A stretch of 64,000 bases of DNA from NCBI RefSeq assembly GCF_000819885.1, contig NZ_CDBO01000011.1, positions 154,702-218,701 of the forward strand, in the 5' to 3' direction. Positions within the stretch are counted from its first letter, which is position 1. Each line of letters begins with the position of its first letter. This DNA comes from Aeromonas fluvialis (GTDB lineage Bacteria > Pseudomonadota > Gammaproteobacteria > Enterobacterales > Aeromonadaceae). This document shows positions 25,982 to 35,519 of the stretch, in pieces. The notes under the pieces were generated by a model that saw only the letters and a list, made by a program, of their open reading frames with translations, searched no databases and had not been told where the DNA came from. The position numbers and the translations under genes were made by a program.

Positions 25982-26199
25982 TTTTTAGCCTCATGTATCA
26001 CATTTTTATATCAGGAAAATTATCTCTCAATACCAGCATCAGCTCCACTGTTTTTGGCACCAAGATGATTCGAAAAATAGCATTATTCAAAAGGACGTGA
26101 GCTAAATCGCGTCTGGATCTACCTAGGGCCATGGTGCCAATCTTCTATGAAACTGTGTAGCCAAAAACTTAATCTAGGTGGTAGTGAGCGTTGAGACCA

Positions 26200-26285
26200 C
26201 CTCACCAGATGAGCCGATGAACGATCTTGATCGGCTCACGAAATGAGCCGATTGGAGAATATCATTGGCTCACAGAATGAGTCGA
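26200..26285. promoter_or_regulatory. Three operator repeats at exact 34-bp spacing
   Basis: Inverted repeats of the form TCGGCTCA-N5-TGAGCCGA: an imperfect copy centred at 26207, a perfect copy at 26231-26251 (centre 26241) and TTGGCTCA-N5-TGAGTCGA at 26265-26285 (centre 26275). The spacing is 34 bp. They lie 220-300 bases upstream of the H-NS gene and past the end of the gene at 26336. The same element controls the fic upstream region. The rest of 25982-26335 has no gene. Confidence 0.7.
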
Positions 26286-26335
26286 TGATAGGAAATAGTT
26301 CTCTCCACACAACCTCGAATATAGGGGCATACTAT

Positions 26336-26635
26336 TCAGATTATCTCCCTATTAGAATAATCACGCCCAAATGTATTTGGGTCTGCGGCCTCATAGTCAT
26401 CGTCAAACATATGATCCCCGCGATGCATCTCCCTCATTGTTGCGAGTATACCGAAAAAACACATTTCACACAGATGCACCAGATAACGCTCACCATCGTG
26501 ACGGGAACCATAGCCAAAATCCGCCGATAACGAGCCGTATTGATTGGTTCCAAAATTCGTTTTTGTACTACGACCACAGACATCACAGAGAATGTCAACG
26601 ACCTGCTCTGTTGGCACAATTTCTTTTACGAGCAT
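26336..26635 (-). CDS. Small zinc-ribbon-type protein of unknown function
   Basis: A 99-residue protein with two CxxC pairs, ILCDVCGRST and HLCEMCFFG, which probably bind one zinc ion. Between them lies NQYGSLSADFGYGSRHDGERYLV, and the tail has HMFDDDYEAA. Similar small proteins occur in genomic islands and prophages, but I know no function for them. ATG at 26635 with AAGGAG upstream. It is followed by the operator array at 26200-26285. Confidence 0.65.
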   Translation of the reverse strand: MLVKEIVPTEQVVDILCDVCGRSTKTNFGTNQYGSLSADFGYGSRHDGERYLVHLCEMCFFGILATMREMHRGDHMFDDDYEAADPNTFGRDYSNREII

Positions 26636-26749
26636 GCTAAGCTCCTTATTTAAGGCTTTATGAAAACTATAATATCTTCTGCTTTTGATGTGGGAGTAAC
26701 CTGGGCTGGCTATTTATCACTGGCATAACCAGCATTGAACTCTCATTTG

Positions 26750-26941
26750 TTATTTTTGGATGTCTTTGCACTCAAATTTTGGAGGTGTTTTCCAACCTGT
26801 AACGCGCCCGCTGCGTTTGTTGACCCTTCGGTATTCATTACCCAACAGGATTTCCCATTCAGAGCCGTTCTCCGATAGAACCTGAAAAGTAGTCCCAAGC
26901 TCAATACCTATGCCAGGCTCAGTACAGATCAGCTCAGTCAT
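26750..26941 (-). CDS. Unknown 63-residue protein
   Basis: A short protein (MTELICTEPGIGIELGTTFQVLSENGSEWEILLGNEYRRVNKRSGRVTGWKTPP...). It looks like a small beta-rich domain rather than a random ORF. CCGAGGAG lies just before the ATG at 26941. It follows the gene at 26957-27208 by 15 bases on the same strand, so the two form a small operon. No family recognised. Confidence 0.5.
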   Translation of the reverse strand: MTELICTEPGIGIELGTTFQVLSENGSEWEILLGNEYRRVNKRSGRVTGWKTPPKFECKDIQK

Positions 26942-26956
26942 CGACTCTCCTCGGTG

Positions 26957-27208
26957 CTAGGACATATCACCATTTTTTTCCGATTGTTCAAGAACGGAAG
27001 CCATCGCGTCTAGTGACCGAGCAAGGGCACGACACTCATCTGCGGACATTAAAGCGGATGTGAATGCGGCAGCATTCTCATTGTGAACATCCATTTCACT
27101 GACTCTGATGTAGCCACCATACGGGCTGGAATAGACGCTCACCTCTACTTGATGGAGTGGTGTTCCGATTGGTTTATCCAACTTTAAAACACTTGTATAA
27201 ATAGGCAT
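26957..27208 (-). CDS. Unknown 83-residue protein
   Basis: A small acidic protein: MPIYTSVLKLDKPIGTPLHQVEVSVYSSPYGGYIRVSEMDV, then a helix with SADECRALARSLDAMASVLEQSEK. The ADE/CRALA helix is reminiscent of small phage and island proteins, but I cannot name a family. It heads a two-gene unit with 26750-26941. ATG at 27208; a weak AGG lies upstream. It is divergent from the DUF2384 gene. Confidence 0.5.
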   Translation of the reverse strand: MPIYTSVLKLDKPIGTPLHQVEVSVYSSPYGGYIRVSEMDVHNENAAAFTSALMSADECRALARSLDAMASVLEQSEKNGDMS

Positions 27209-27417
27209 AGCCCCTATTCCTAATCGAACGCTTCGAAACTATAGAATATTGCTCGGGGTTGCTCATGATGTCCATCAATAAATCAAGACACCAACCTAGT
27301 TGGTTGGAAACCAAGTGTCGGCCCTGCAACATGTGCAAACTTTGTTGAGCACTGGGCACGACAGTGTGGGGGGAGATAGGGCATGATAAAGAGCCCATGC
27401 AGACAGAGGAATGTAAC

Positions 27418-27861
27418 ATGAGACCCGATGCAGTCCATAACCCGAACCTTAGAGCGACACTTCTTGACCCCTTGGGTGTTCCTCGTGAAGCACTGAGTGC
27501 TCACCTGTGGATTGTGGCTGGGGTTCCTACGGACATCATCCATCAGTTAGCTGCGCTCGTTAGAACTAATGTTGGTGTGATATGTAAGCTGGCTGGTATT
27601 AGCCAGAGCACTGTGACTCGCAGGCTCAAAGCAGATACCCCTCTATCAATATCACAAGGTGCCAGGGTGTATGGAGTAGTGCTCGCCCTTGATGCCGCTC
27701 TGTCCCTTCAGGAAAACGATGCCGTCATGGCATTGTCGTGGTTACACCGTCCTGCATGGGGCCTTGGTGGCGTAGCACCTGCCGATCTATTGACTACACC
27801 GATGGGTGTTCAGGCTGTTATCGAGCTTGTGGGGCGGATTGAACATGGGGTTTGCCAATAA
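27418..27861 (+). CDS. DUF2384 (Xre/MbcA/ParS-like) antitoxin-type protein, orphan
   Basis: A 147-residue protein. A central helix-turn-helix (VICKLAGISQSTVTRRLKADTPLSISQGARVYGV) is followed by the C-terminal MbcA/ParS toxin-binding domain with ALSWLHRPAWGLGGVAPADLLTTPMGVQAVIELVGRIEHG. Relatives are antitoxins paired with RES-domain NAD-degrading toxins encoded directly downstream. Here no toxin gene follows; the next 670 bases have no ORF of suitable size. It may be a solitary regulator or the survivor of a lost toxin-antitoxin pair. I chose the ATG at 27418 (GAGGAA seven bases upstream) over codons at 27364 and 27397. Confidence 0.8.
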   Translation: MRPDAVHNPNLRATLLDPLGVPREALSAHLWIVAGVPTDIIHQLAALVRTNVGVICKLAGISQSTVTRRLKADTPLSISQGARVYGVVLALDAALSLQENDAVMALSWLHRPAWGLGGVAPADLLTTPMGVQAVIELVGRIEHGVCQ

Positions 27862-28341
27862 GTAATCAGTCGGGGGCTGAGAGGATAAAACCAGCTCAAT
27901 TGGTTAACATTCATCCAAACAGAATGATTTTCAAAATTTTTTCGCATCCCCCCACTTGAAAAATTCGGAAAACTGTCCATTTACTAATTATGAGAGCTTG
28001 AATTAAATTTCAGCGTTTGAACATTCCGCTGCTACGCAGCGAAGAGAGCCCAGTTTTACAACCCCTCACACGATTTTATTGAAAATAACATATGAAAGTC
28101 GCTTTTATAAACCAAGATTAATTGGATTGACATAATAAATTAATGCTCTGTCACTTGGTAATGGATTTAAAATTCATAAGCTGAGAGAGAATAGAAATCA
28201 GAAATATAACATCAGTGATGATGTGTGGTTATATTCGCCCCCTAGGGTGGAAAATTAAAAAAGTGTTTTGCAAAAATGAGAGCTCTATCTATACAAGCTC
28301 CTCTCTGCTATCATTTTCCGCCCATGAACAAATCGCATACT

Positions 28342-28415
28342 GGCGTGACTGTAACGCCGCCCTAACCCCTCCCTCTGCGGCTCCTGCCGCCTGACTCTGG
28401 TTGTCACAACCGGAG
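28342..28415 (+). other. Three-hairpin leader upstream of sulP-usp
   Basis: Three successive stems lie in the gene-free stretch 27862-28534: GGCGT-N7-ACGCC (28342-28358), GCGGC-N4-GCCGC (28377-28390) and CTCTGGTTG-N3-CAACCGGAG (28395-28415, one G-T pair). The last ends 119 bases before the transporter start. It could be a structured 5' leader, a small RNA or a terminator/attenuator; there is no clean U-run. Apart from a small GCTGC-TAC-GCAGC stem near 28031, the rest of the 670-base gap shows nothing. Confidence 0.45.
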
Positions 28416-28534
28416 CGCTTTCTTACACCCATTAGATCCCAATACAACAATCTGATCCTGCCCGAACTCCATCTGACCCCCAAGCCGATGGGGGCGTTGT
28501 GCTATGGATCCTAAACAAGCGAGAAAATCTCCCC

Positions 28535-30025
28535 ATGCTAGAACGTGCAAGACAAGAATGGTTCTCCAACATCCGTGGTGACCTGTTAGCCGGAATCGTG
28601 GTCGCCCTGGCGCTGATCCCAGAAGCCATCGCCTTCTCCATTATTGCTGGAGTAGACCCCAAAGTCGGCCTCTATGCCTCCTTCTGTATCGCCGTGGTCA
28701 TAGCCTTTGTTGGCGGTCGTCCAGGCATGATCTCGGCAGCCACAGGCGCAATGGCACTCCTGATGGTGACCCTGGTCAAAGAGCATGGCCTGCAATATCT
28801 GCTGGCAGCAACCCTGCTCACTGGGGTACTCCAGATCGCAGCGGGTTACCTGAAACTGGGCAGCCTGATGCGGTTTGTCTCCCGCTCGGTGGTGACCGGC
28901 TTCGTCAATGCGCTGGCGATCCTCATCTTTATGGCCCAGTTGCCTGAGCTCACCAACGTCACCTGGCAGGTCTATGCCATGACAGCAGCTGGCCTTGGCA
29001 TCATCTATCTGTTCCCGCTTATTCCGGTGGTTGGCAAGCTAGTGCCTTCTCCGCTGCTCTGCATCGTCATCCTGACGGCAGTCGCCATCACAATGGGGAT
29101 CGATATCCGCACTGTAGGCGATATGGGCGAACTGCCCGATACCCTGCCCATCTTCCTGTGGCCCGAAGTGCCACTCAATCTGGAGACGCTGGCGATTATT
29201 TTCCCCTACTCCGCAGGTCTGGCTGTGGTCGGTCTGCTCGAATCCATGATGACGGCGGCCATTGTCGATGACCTGACTGATACCAGCAGCGACCGCAATC
29301 GCGAGTGCAAGGGCCAGGGGATCGCCAATATTGGTGCGGGCCTGATGGGTGGCATGGCGGGCTGCGCCATGATTGGTCAGTCCATCATCAACATCAAATC
29401 CGGTGGCCGTGGCCGCCTATCTACCTTTGTGGCTGGCACCCTGCTCATCCTGATGGTGGTCTTCATGGATGAGTGGATCCGCCAAATACCCATGGCGGCC
29501 CTGGTAGCCGTGATGATCATGGTCTCTATCGGCACGTTCTCTTGGGATTCACTGCGCAACCTCAAAAAGCACCCGCTCTCTACCAATATCGTGATGGCGG
29601 CAACAGTGGCTGTGGTCGTTGCTACCCATAACCTGGCGCTTGGGGTATTTGTCGGGGTACTGCTCGCCTCCCTGTTCTTCGCCAGCAAGGTCGCCCGCTT
29701 CATGCTAGTCAAGAGCGACAGCGAGCGTAAAGGTGAGGTACGCACCTATCTGGTACGGGGCCAGGTGTTCTTCGCCAGTGCCGAGCAGTTCTTTGCCGGA
29801 TTCGACTTCAAGGAGGTGGTAGAGAAAGTGGTGATCGACCTCACCCACGCCCACTTCTGGGACATCACCGCTGTCACTGCGCTGGACAAGGTGGTCATCA
29901 AGTTCCGCCGTGAGGGCACCGAGGTTGAGCTGATTGGTTTGAACGAGGCGAGTGCCACTATCGTTGACCGCTTTGGTGTACACGACAAACCGGAAGAAGT
30001 TGAAAAGCTGCTGGCTGGACACTGA
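28535..30025 (+). CDS. SulP-family anion transporter with STAS domain
   Basis: A 496-residue inner-membrane protein. The SulP signature is [34 protein letters not shown] at residues ~15-48. About 12-14 helices follow, and [36 protein letters not shown] is the conserved substrate-site loop. The C-terminal 100 residues form a STAS domain. Family members carry sulfate, bicarbonate or dicarboxylates; this one looks closest to the BicA-type bicarbonate group, but the substrate is not certain. The ATG at 28535 matches family N-termini, though its ribosome-binding site is weak. It is followed after 19 bases by a usp gene, a common pairing. Confidence 0.88.
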   Translation: MLERARQEWFSNIRGDLLAGIVVALALIPEAIAFSIIAGVDPKVGLYASFCIAVVIAFVGGRPGMISAATGAMALLMVTLVKEHGLQYLLAATLLTGVLQIAAGYLKLGSLMRFVSRSVVTGFVNALAILIFMAQLPELTNVTWQVYAMTAAGLGIIYLFPLIPVVGKLVPSPLLCIVILTAVAITMGIDIRTVGDMGELPDTLPIFLWPEVPLNLETLAIIFPYSAGLAVVGLLESMMTAAIVDDLTDTSSDRNRECKGQGIANIGAGLMGGMAGCAMIGQSIINIKSGGRGRLSTFVAGTLLILMVVFMDEWIRQIPMAALVAVMIMVSIGTFSWDSLRNLKKHPLSTNIVMAATVAVVVATHNLALGVFVGVLLASLFFASKVARFMLVKSDSERKGEVRTYLVRGQVFFASAEQFFAGFDFKEVVEKVVIDLTHAHFWDITAVTALDKVVIKFRREGTEVELIGLNEASATIVDRFGVHDKPEEVEKLLAGH

Positions 30026-30044
30026 TGACAAGAAGGAATTCATC

Positions 30045-30890
30045 ATGACAAACATTTTTGCCTGTATCGATGGCTCCCCAGCCATGACAGCAGTGTGTGA
30101 TACGGCGGCATGGGCCTCTGCCAATACGGGGTTACCCGTCACCTTGCTGCACGTATTGGAAAAAAACGAGTTTGAAGGACACAGCGATCTCTCCGGCAAT
30201 ATTGGTCTTGGCAGCCGCGAGCTTCTTCTCCAGGAGCTCGCCGAGCTGGATCATCAACGCAGCCGCCTCGCCCATGAGCAGGGACGGATGCTGCTCAACA
30301 GCGGTAAGGATTATCTTGCTGGCTTGGGGATGCCAGAGGTCGATACCCTGCAACGCCACGGCCAGTTGGTAGAGACAATCCTGGAACACTCATCCAACAT
30401 GCGGATGTTGATCATGGGCAAACAGGGCTCGACCTATGCCCACGATCTGATTGGCAGCAATATCGAAAACGTCATCCGTACCCTAGCTAATCCCATCATG
30501 GTGGTGCAGCCGGGCTTTCAGGCCCCAAGCCGCTTCCTGTTTGCCTATGACGGCAGCCCGACTGCCAAGAAGGTGCTGGAGCTGATCGCAAGCAGCACCC
30601 TGCTCAAGGGACTTGAATGTGACTTGGTGATGGTCGCCGAGCCGAGTGAAGAGCGCGAGCGTCAGCTGGCACAAGCCAAACAGGTCTTGAAAAGTGCGGG
30701 CATCAGGGTTGAAGCAATGCTGCTGCAAGGAGAGGTGGTGTCATTGGTTTGCCAGCATGCTACCGATGTGGGCTGTGACCTTATCGTGATGGGGGCTTAC
30801 AGTCACTCTCGGATCAGGCAGTTCATTGTGGGAAGTACGACAACAGGTATTTTAGAAGCAACGCAAGCATCAGTGTTGTTGTTACGTTAA
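30045..30890 (+). CDS. Tandem-domain universal stress protein (UspA family)
   Basis: A 281-residue protein with two Usp domains. The first begins NIFACIDGSPAM and the second FLFAYDGSPTAKK near residue 163. The second ends with the ATP-binding signature GAYSHSRIRQFIVGSTTTGIL, and the first carries the related GKQGSTYAHDLIGSNIENVI. Tandem Usp proteins beside SulP transporters probably modulate transport or respond to energy state; the pairing is common in gammaproteobacteria. AAGGA precedes the ATG at 30045. The two genes form an operon 19 bases apart and are more GC-rich than the rest of the island. Confidence 0.88.
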   Translation: MTNIFACIDGSPAMTAVCDTAAWASANTGLPVTLLHVLEKNEFEGHSDLSGNIGLGSRELLLQELAELDHQRSRLAHEQGRMLLNSGKDYLAGLGMPEVDTLQRHGQLVETILEHSSNMRMLIMGKQGSTYAHDLIGSNIENVIRTLANPIMVVQPGFQAPSRFLFAYDGSPTAKKVLELIASSTLLKGLECDLVMVAEPSEERERQLAQAKQVLKSAGIRVEAMLLQGEVVSLVCQHATDVGCDLIVMGAYSHSRIRQFIVGSTTTGILEATQASVLLLR

Positions 30891-31428
30891 TGCCGTGTTC
30901 TAAATAATCTGTTTATGTAACAGCATCTACCTCTGATGAATCTTCATTCAGGGTCAGACTTAAAACCCTCAACCACCCAGTGCTGTAAGCTGAAGCACGG
31001 GACTTCAACCCACATCGCACAGTGGTGTGAACATCGGCTTGAAAAATAACTCTGACAATCAAAAATCATCCCAATACTTAAAGTTGGTGATTTTAACATA
31101 TGAAAACTAGCCACTAAGAATAACAAGGCCAAATGCAAGCTGATATTTTTCTGGTTTTAGCCCTGTTACTCAAGGCTTTGCTACCCAAGTGCTGGAATGC
31201 CTAGCTTCAGGGCTGGGATTTCGGCAAGGTGTAGTGCTATGAGGGGCAGTTTTATGGACACACCGAGTAGAGCATCTATCACGTTAAAGTCCATTCGAAA
31301 TCTAGCACATAAATTATCAAATCTTACGACTAAAATCAGTCATCTGTAATACCACACTCTATTTTTTTTCATTCAGAAGAGTGTCATACTACTACAGCTT
31401 CGAACCAAATATGAGAAAGGCCGCAAGG
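30891..31428. other. Intergenic region, no gene recognised
   Basis: Over 500 bases between usp and the cyclase gene. A small stem TGAAG-N7-CTTCA lies near 30990-31008. A 64-codon minus-strand ORF (30944-31138) lacks recognisable features. The promoter of the diguanylate cyclase gene must lie in the right half. Confidence 0.4.
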
Positions 31429-32388
31429 ATGCAACCTATTCATGAAACCTCTGATAATTCTTTCCTTCGCTTAGATGCGTTGCGTCGTCTTCAAGCTCTT
31501 GATTCTCCAACAGAAGAGCGTTTTATGCGTATAACAAGAATGGCTCGTAATGTGTTTGACGTGCCTATCGCCCTAATTTCCTTCGAAAAAAATGAACACG
31601 AATGGGCCAAGCCTTGTTATGGTCTAAATATTCATGAGCACCTTCCTGATATTTCCTTTTGTAAAGATGGATTTATCCAAGAAAGAATGTTGGTTGTTGA
31701 GGATACGGCTAAAGATGCTCGTTATGCTGATAATCCCATGGTCATAGGGGAACCACATATTCGATTCTATGCTGGGCACTCATTAGTAATAACCGATGGA
31801 CTACATATCGGCTCTTTGTGCATTATAGACCGTAAGCCAAGAATTTTTGGAGACAAAGATAGAGCTTTACTTGCCGACTTGGCATTAACTATTGAAAGCG
31901 AGTTACGTGCAGTGCAAATGGCCACAATAGATGAATTAACAGGAATAACTAATAGGCGAGGTTTTATTCTTCTGGCGGAGAGGTATTTGCAATATGCGTT
32001 TAGAACGAAAAGAAGTCTTTCATTATTGTTTATAGATTTGAATCATTTCAAATCTATAAACAATAGATTTGGTCATGATGTTGGAGATGATGCATTGTGC
32101 CAAGCTGCTCGCTTAATTAATCTTATATTTAGAAATGCGGATATCTGTGCTCGATTTGGCGGTGATGAATATGTGGTTTTACTCCCAGAAACAAACATTA
32201 ACTACATTGAATCAATCAATAATCGAATAAATCAGATCTTTGATGAGTTCAATAAACATAGCGGTAAAGTATATACCCTTTCTTGTTCTATAGGCTTTGT
32301 GGAATATGATGCAACTACGCCACCAGATCTAAACTTGTTGCTCCGTTTGGCGGATGAGGCCATGTATCGCTGTAAGCAGAACTCATGA
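31429..32388 (+). CDS. Diguanylate cyclase with N-terminal GAF domain
   Basis: A 319-residue soluble signalling enzyme making cyclic di-GMP from two GTP. Residues ~1-150 form a GAF domain (RITRMARNVFDVPIALISF... SFCKDGF... FYAGHSLVITDGLHIGSLCIID). The GGDEF domain starts ATIDELTGITNRRGF and has the active-site loop RFGGDEYVVLLP with an intact GGDE. An inhibitory I-site RNAD stands five residues before it, so product inhibition is likely. I prefer the ATG at 31429 with GAAAGG eight bases upstream; GTG 31381 and ATG 31411 have poor ribosome-binding sites. Confidence 0.88.
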   Translation: MQPIHETSDNSFLRLDALRRLQALDSPTEERFMRITRMARNVFDVPIALISFEKNEHEWAKPCYGLNIHEHLPDISFCKDGFIQERMLVVEDTAKDARYADNPMVIGEPHIRFYAGHSLVITDGLHIGSLCIIDRKPRIFGDKDRALLADLALTIESELRAVQMATIDELTGITNRRGFILLAERYLQYAFRTKRSLSLLFIDLNHFKSINNRFGHDVGDDALCQAARLINLIFRNADICARFGGDEYVVLLPETNINYIESINNRINQIFDEFNKHSGKVYTLSCSIGFVEYDATTPPDLNLLLRLADEAMYRCKQNS

Positions 32389-32508
32389 CTAAGAATGCCT
32401 TCCGATGATCTTGGTTCTATCACATATATATGTGACTGTTCACTGTCCCCAAAGAGGAGCCTTTATTATTCGAGACCTGTCACCATTCACTTTATTTATT
32501 TTTTATAT

Positions 32509-32545
32509 AAAGGCCCCAAAGCATTACTATGCTGGGGCCTTTTAA
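32509..32545. terminator. Bidirectional terminator between cyclase and DUF3313 genes
   Basis: AAAGGCCCC and GGGGCCTTT pair, with an inner AGCAT/ATGCT extension and a small A bulge. A-rich and T-rich flanks lie on both sides. It serves two convergent genes. Confidence 0.85.
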
Positions 32546-32548
32546 AAA

Positions 32549-33223
32549 TTAACGCAATTTAGCTGCAAGTGAAGTAGCAACTTTTACCCATTCATCAAAT
32601 AAAGCTTTTACATGCTCGACTTCTAACTGTTGCTTATCATCAGTGAGACTTTCACCTACACCCTGACGCAATCCTTTAGCCATAACCTCACTGGTCACTG
32701 AATCTGTGAGAATACCTTCAACAGAAATAGTTACAACTTTGTCTCGATATCCTAGCGCTGTTGAGGCTCCAGCTAATACCAACGCTACAGGTACAACCTC
32801 ATAAGCTTTAAGACCTTCGACACTCGTAGCAACACCAGTTACAGCTAGTTTAAAGTCCAGTGTATCTGTACCAGGAGTATTCGTTAATTCATAGCTCTTG
32901 CTAACTTCCTGCATAAGTTGCTGGGTAAGATAAGCGGATATTTTATCGAGGTTTTCCTGTTTAACCTGTGAACCTTCTTTTGGTAAAGGGTAGAATGCCA
33001 CTGGATGAATAATGATTTTCTTATACTTACCCTTAACCATTTCTGGATTAATCCAACGTAACATCTCACCTTGATAATCACCAGGTGCTTTCGTCAACAT
33101 TGAGTAATCACCAAGATAACCCGAGCGAGGAATGTCGCTACTTGTTGAGCTTGACGAGCCAGACCCAGCACAAGCTGTCAGCATTATGGCGGAAAGTAAA
33201 ACTGCGATTTTCGTATTTTTCAT
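32549..33223 (-). CDS. DUF3313 family lipoprotein
   Basis: A 224-residue lipoprotein. The signal peptide ends in the lipobox LTACAG, with Cys18 to be lipidated, followed by a serine-rich linker. SGYLGDYSMLTKAPGDYQGEMLRWINPEMVKGKYKKIIIHPV is the DUF3313 signature. A glycine-rich hydrophobic patch (VPVALVLAGASTALGYRD) follows. Function is unknown. It is the last gene of the minus-strand block that begins with the outer-membrane protein at 40659 and lies 38 bases after the patatin autotransporter, so it may assist that protein at the outer membrane. Confidence 0.8.
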   Translation of the reverse strand: MKNTKIAVLLSAIMLTACAGSGSSSSTSSDIPRSGYLGDYSMLTKAPGDYQGEMLRWINPEMVKGKYKKIIIHPVAFYPLPKEGSQVKQENLDKISAYLTQQLMQEVSKSYELTNTPGTDTLDFKLAVTGVATSVEGLKAYEVVPVALVLAGASTALGYRDKVVTISVEGILTDSVTSEVMAKGLRQGVGESLTDDKQQLEVEHVKALFDEWVKVATSLAAKLR

Positions 33224-33261
33224 TATGCATTCCTATTGCTAATAAAATTAAAAACGTAGTT

Positions 33262-35490
33262 CTAATAAAACAGTGGCTTACCTAAATAAAAGAATATGGT
33301 TTTGTTATCACTTTCTCCATAACCATAACCAAGATAGACTGGCCCGAGGGGAGTGTTCGCCCCTAAAAACAGACTACCAGCCAGCTCTGGATTTGAGCCG
33401 AAATCATTCCTGTTATCCCATACCCCACCATATTCCACGGTAGTCCCTAAGTACCAAGAAAGCAATGGTATTATTTTGAATTGATGATAGTAAATGCCTG
33501 ATATGACCCCAGCCTGCTGACCAGAAAGAGAGTTTTCCGTATAACCAGATAAATTTAGAAAGCCCCCAAACCGATATAGATCTTGAATGGGTGCAGTTCC
33601 ATCTATCGTTGTCATCGCCACACCAGATAATCCCAGTACATGACTGCCATAGACAGTAGTAAACAGGCTCGCACTTGCATTAAGTTGATCAAACGAGCTA
33701 TCACTTCCCCATGAAGGATCTGCCTTGGCATACTCAACTAGACTAAGCCAACCAGAGGTCGGATAATTAAGATTATCAAGTCTGTCAACTGAGAACCTGG
33801 TATATATTTGAGCAGTCTCATAATTAAACGAATCCCAACCAGGAGTTCCTGTACTTAACTCACCATCACCAATTCGATAGCGGTAGCCGATGCGAAGATC
33901 TCCATAGCGTGGAAATTCTCGTCCCAAAGCGGCATCCAATTTCGCTTCATTTACTTGGTAAACAGCAAGATGATTACCATCATCGTCATAAATACCGACA
34001 TCATAAGAACCGTAAGAAGCACCAGTCTGCCAAAAATATAGCCCCTGCATATCAAATGGTTGGAACCACTCCATGCCTATTCTTGGTTCATTTCCGAACT
34101 GAACGCCACCACGAACCTCACCTCCCAGTGAGTTTATATCGGTACGCTGGTAAGAAAGCGCCAGATTGTAGCTATCATCCTTCTGTACAGAGCTCGAAAG
34201 TTCCAAACCAAACTGCATATAGTTAGGTCCCCAACTTTTTGCCCTAGCGTCAACCTCAAGTCCTTTCTTGCCATCTTCTTCGATTACGTCATAACTTACC
34301 GATTGAAATAAGCCAAGGCCATAAACAGCGCCAATGTCTTGCTCCAATATCTCTCGGTTCAGTGGCATTCCTATTTTCTGATTTATTCGTTGTGCAATAA
34401 CTTCATCATCAGCATTAGCATTACTTTTTATTCTAATGAAATCAATTGTTGGCTCATTTTTCTCAGGATGAGCTCTAGAGAGCAGCATGTTATTATATGA
34501 TGATTCAGATAGGCTCAGTGCCTTAAGCTTACTATTTACCTGAACTGCACTTTCATAGCCAATTTTCACAGCATCCTTTGTTCTATCAAAGTCACCACTT
34601 CCAATATCACCAAGTGCAGGTTCAATAAGTATGTCCTGTTGATGCAAGGAGGCAATTTGACGGTCAGCGTTAGTTCGCGTCATGATGGATGTCATCTGAG
34701 CAGTAATTGCAAACATATCTGTCACTTGATCTGCTGGCATGTATGGTGAACTAATATCGACCGCAATGACTATATCAGCGCCCATGCTACGGACAACATC
34801 GACCGGAAGGTTGTTGGTCAAACCACCATCAACAAGTAAGTGGTCACCCTGCTGCACCGCAGCAAATGCACCAGGAACGGCCATACTTGCTCGCATAGCA
34901 GTAGCTAGGTCTCCGTTAGCTATAACGACTTCACTGCCATTACCAATATCAGTGGCTATAGCTCTAAATGGGATTGGTAACTTATCAAAGTCCGTGACTG
35001 TACTGACAGACAGTGTTAACTCTCTCAAGACAAGTGAAAACTTTTGCCCTTGTATAGCACCTGTTGGGAATTTAAGTTCACCTTTATCGGTAACACCTGG
35101 CCTTGCGTCAATCAGATAAAGCCGTTCTTCTTGCTTTCGACGAAGCGGAAGATCTTGTCGTGCGGGGTCATCATTAAAAATGTATTCCCAATTCATCGCA
35201 CCAAGTGCCTTCTCTATTTCATCTGCTGTTTTTCCTGATGCATAAAGGCCACCAACAATAGATCCCATGCTGGTGCCAGCAATACAATCAACAGGTATTC
35301 TCATCTCCTCTAGCCGTTTTAGAATACCTATATGAGCAGCACCTCTAGCGCCACCACCACTCAACGCCAAGCAAACTTTAGGTCTTTCATCTGCATAACT
35401 AACGCTAGGGAGAATGCAGGTAAAAAATAAAGATAGCCAAATAGTTTGGTAGGCGTATTTTAAAATACAGTATCTAAAATAACTGTTCAT
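33262..35490 (-). CDS. Patatin-like type Vd autotransporter (PlpD-like phospholipase)
   Basis: A 742-residue exported lipase with its own outer-membrane anchor. After a signal peptide (~residues 1-33) comes a patatin domain with oxyanion motif SGGGARG, nucleophile Ser74 in GTSMG and catalytic Asp221 in VDGGL. A POTRA-like segment follows (~residues 335-400), then a BamA/TpsB-like 16-strand barrel ending in GKPLFY. This is the PlpD architecture. It would hydrolyse phospholipids at or beyond the cell surface. The ATG at 35490 follows GGGAGG and begins the signal peptide; an ATG at 35523 overlaps the stop of the upstream gene (ATGA), so coupling is possible. Confidence 0.87.
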   Translation of the reverse strand: MNSYFRYCILKYAYQTIWLSLFFTCILPSVSYADERPKVCLALSGGGARGAAHIGILKRLEEMRIPVDCIAGTSMGSIVGGLYASGKTADEIEKALGAMNWEYIFNDDPARQDLPLRRKQEERLYLIDARPGVTDKGELKFPTGAIQGQKFSLVLRELTLSVSTVTDFDKLPIPFRAIATDIGNGSEVVIANGDLATAMRASMAVPGAFAAVQQGDHLLVDGGLTNNLPVDVVRSMGADIVIAVDISSPYMPADQVTDMFAITAQMTSIMTRTNADRQIASLHQQDILIEPALGDIGSGDFDRTKDAVKIGYESAVQVNSKLKALSLSESSYNNMLLSRAHPEKNEPTIDFIRIKSNANADDEVIAQRINQKIGMPLNREILEQDIGAVYGLGLFQSVSYDVIEEDGKKGLEVDARAKSWGPNYMQFGLELSSSVQKDDSYNLALSYQRTDINSLGGEVRGGVQFGNEPRIGMEWFQPFDMQGLYFWQTGASYGSYDVGIYDDDGNHLAVYQVNEAKLDAALGREFPRYGDLRIGYRYRIGDGELSTGTPGWDSFNYETAQIYTRFSVDRLDNLNYPTSGWLSLVEYAKADPSWGSDSSFDQLNASASLFTTVYGSHVLGLSGVAMTTIDGTAPIQDLYRFGGFLNLSGYTENSLSGQQAGVISGIYYHQFKIIPLLSWYLGTTVEYGGVWDNRNDFGSNPELAGSLFLGANTPLGPVYLGYGYGESDNKTIFFYLGKPLFY

Positions 35491-35519
35491 TGTGATAACC
35501 TCCCTATTATCGACAGTGC

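Noticed and set aside
30944..31138. Possible TnpB guide-RNA or IS200/IS605 right end
   Set aside because: A small stem and GC-rich patch were seen, but no TnpB/TnpA coding sequence or recognisable end motif.
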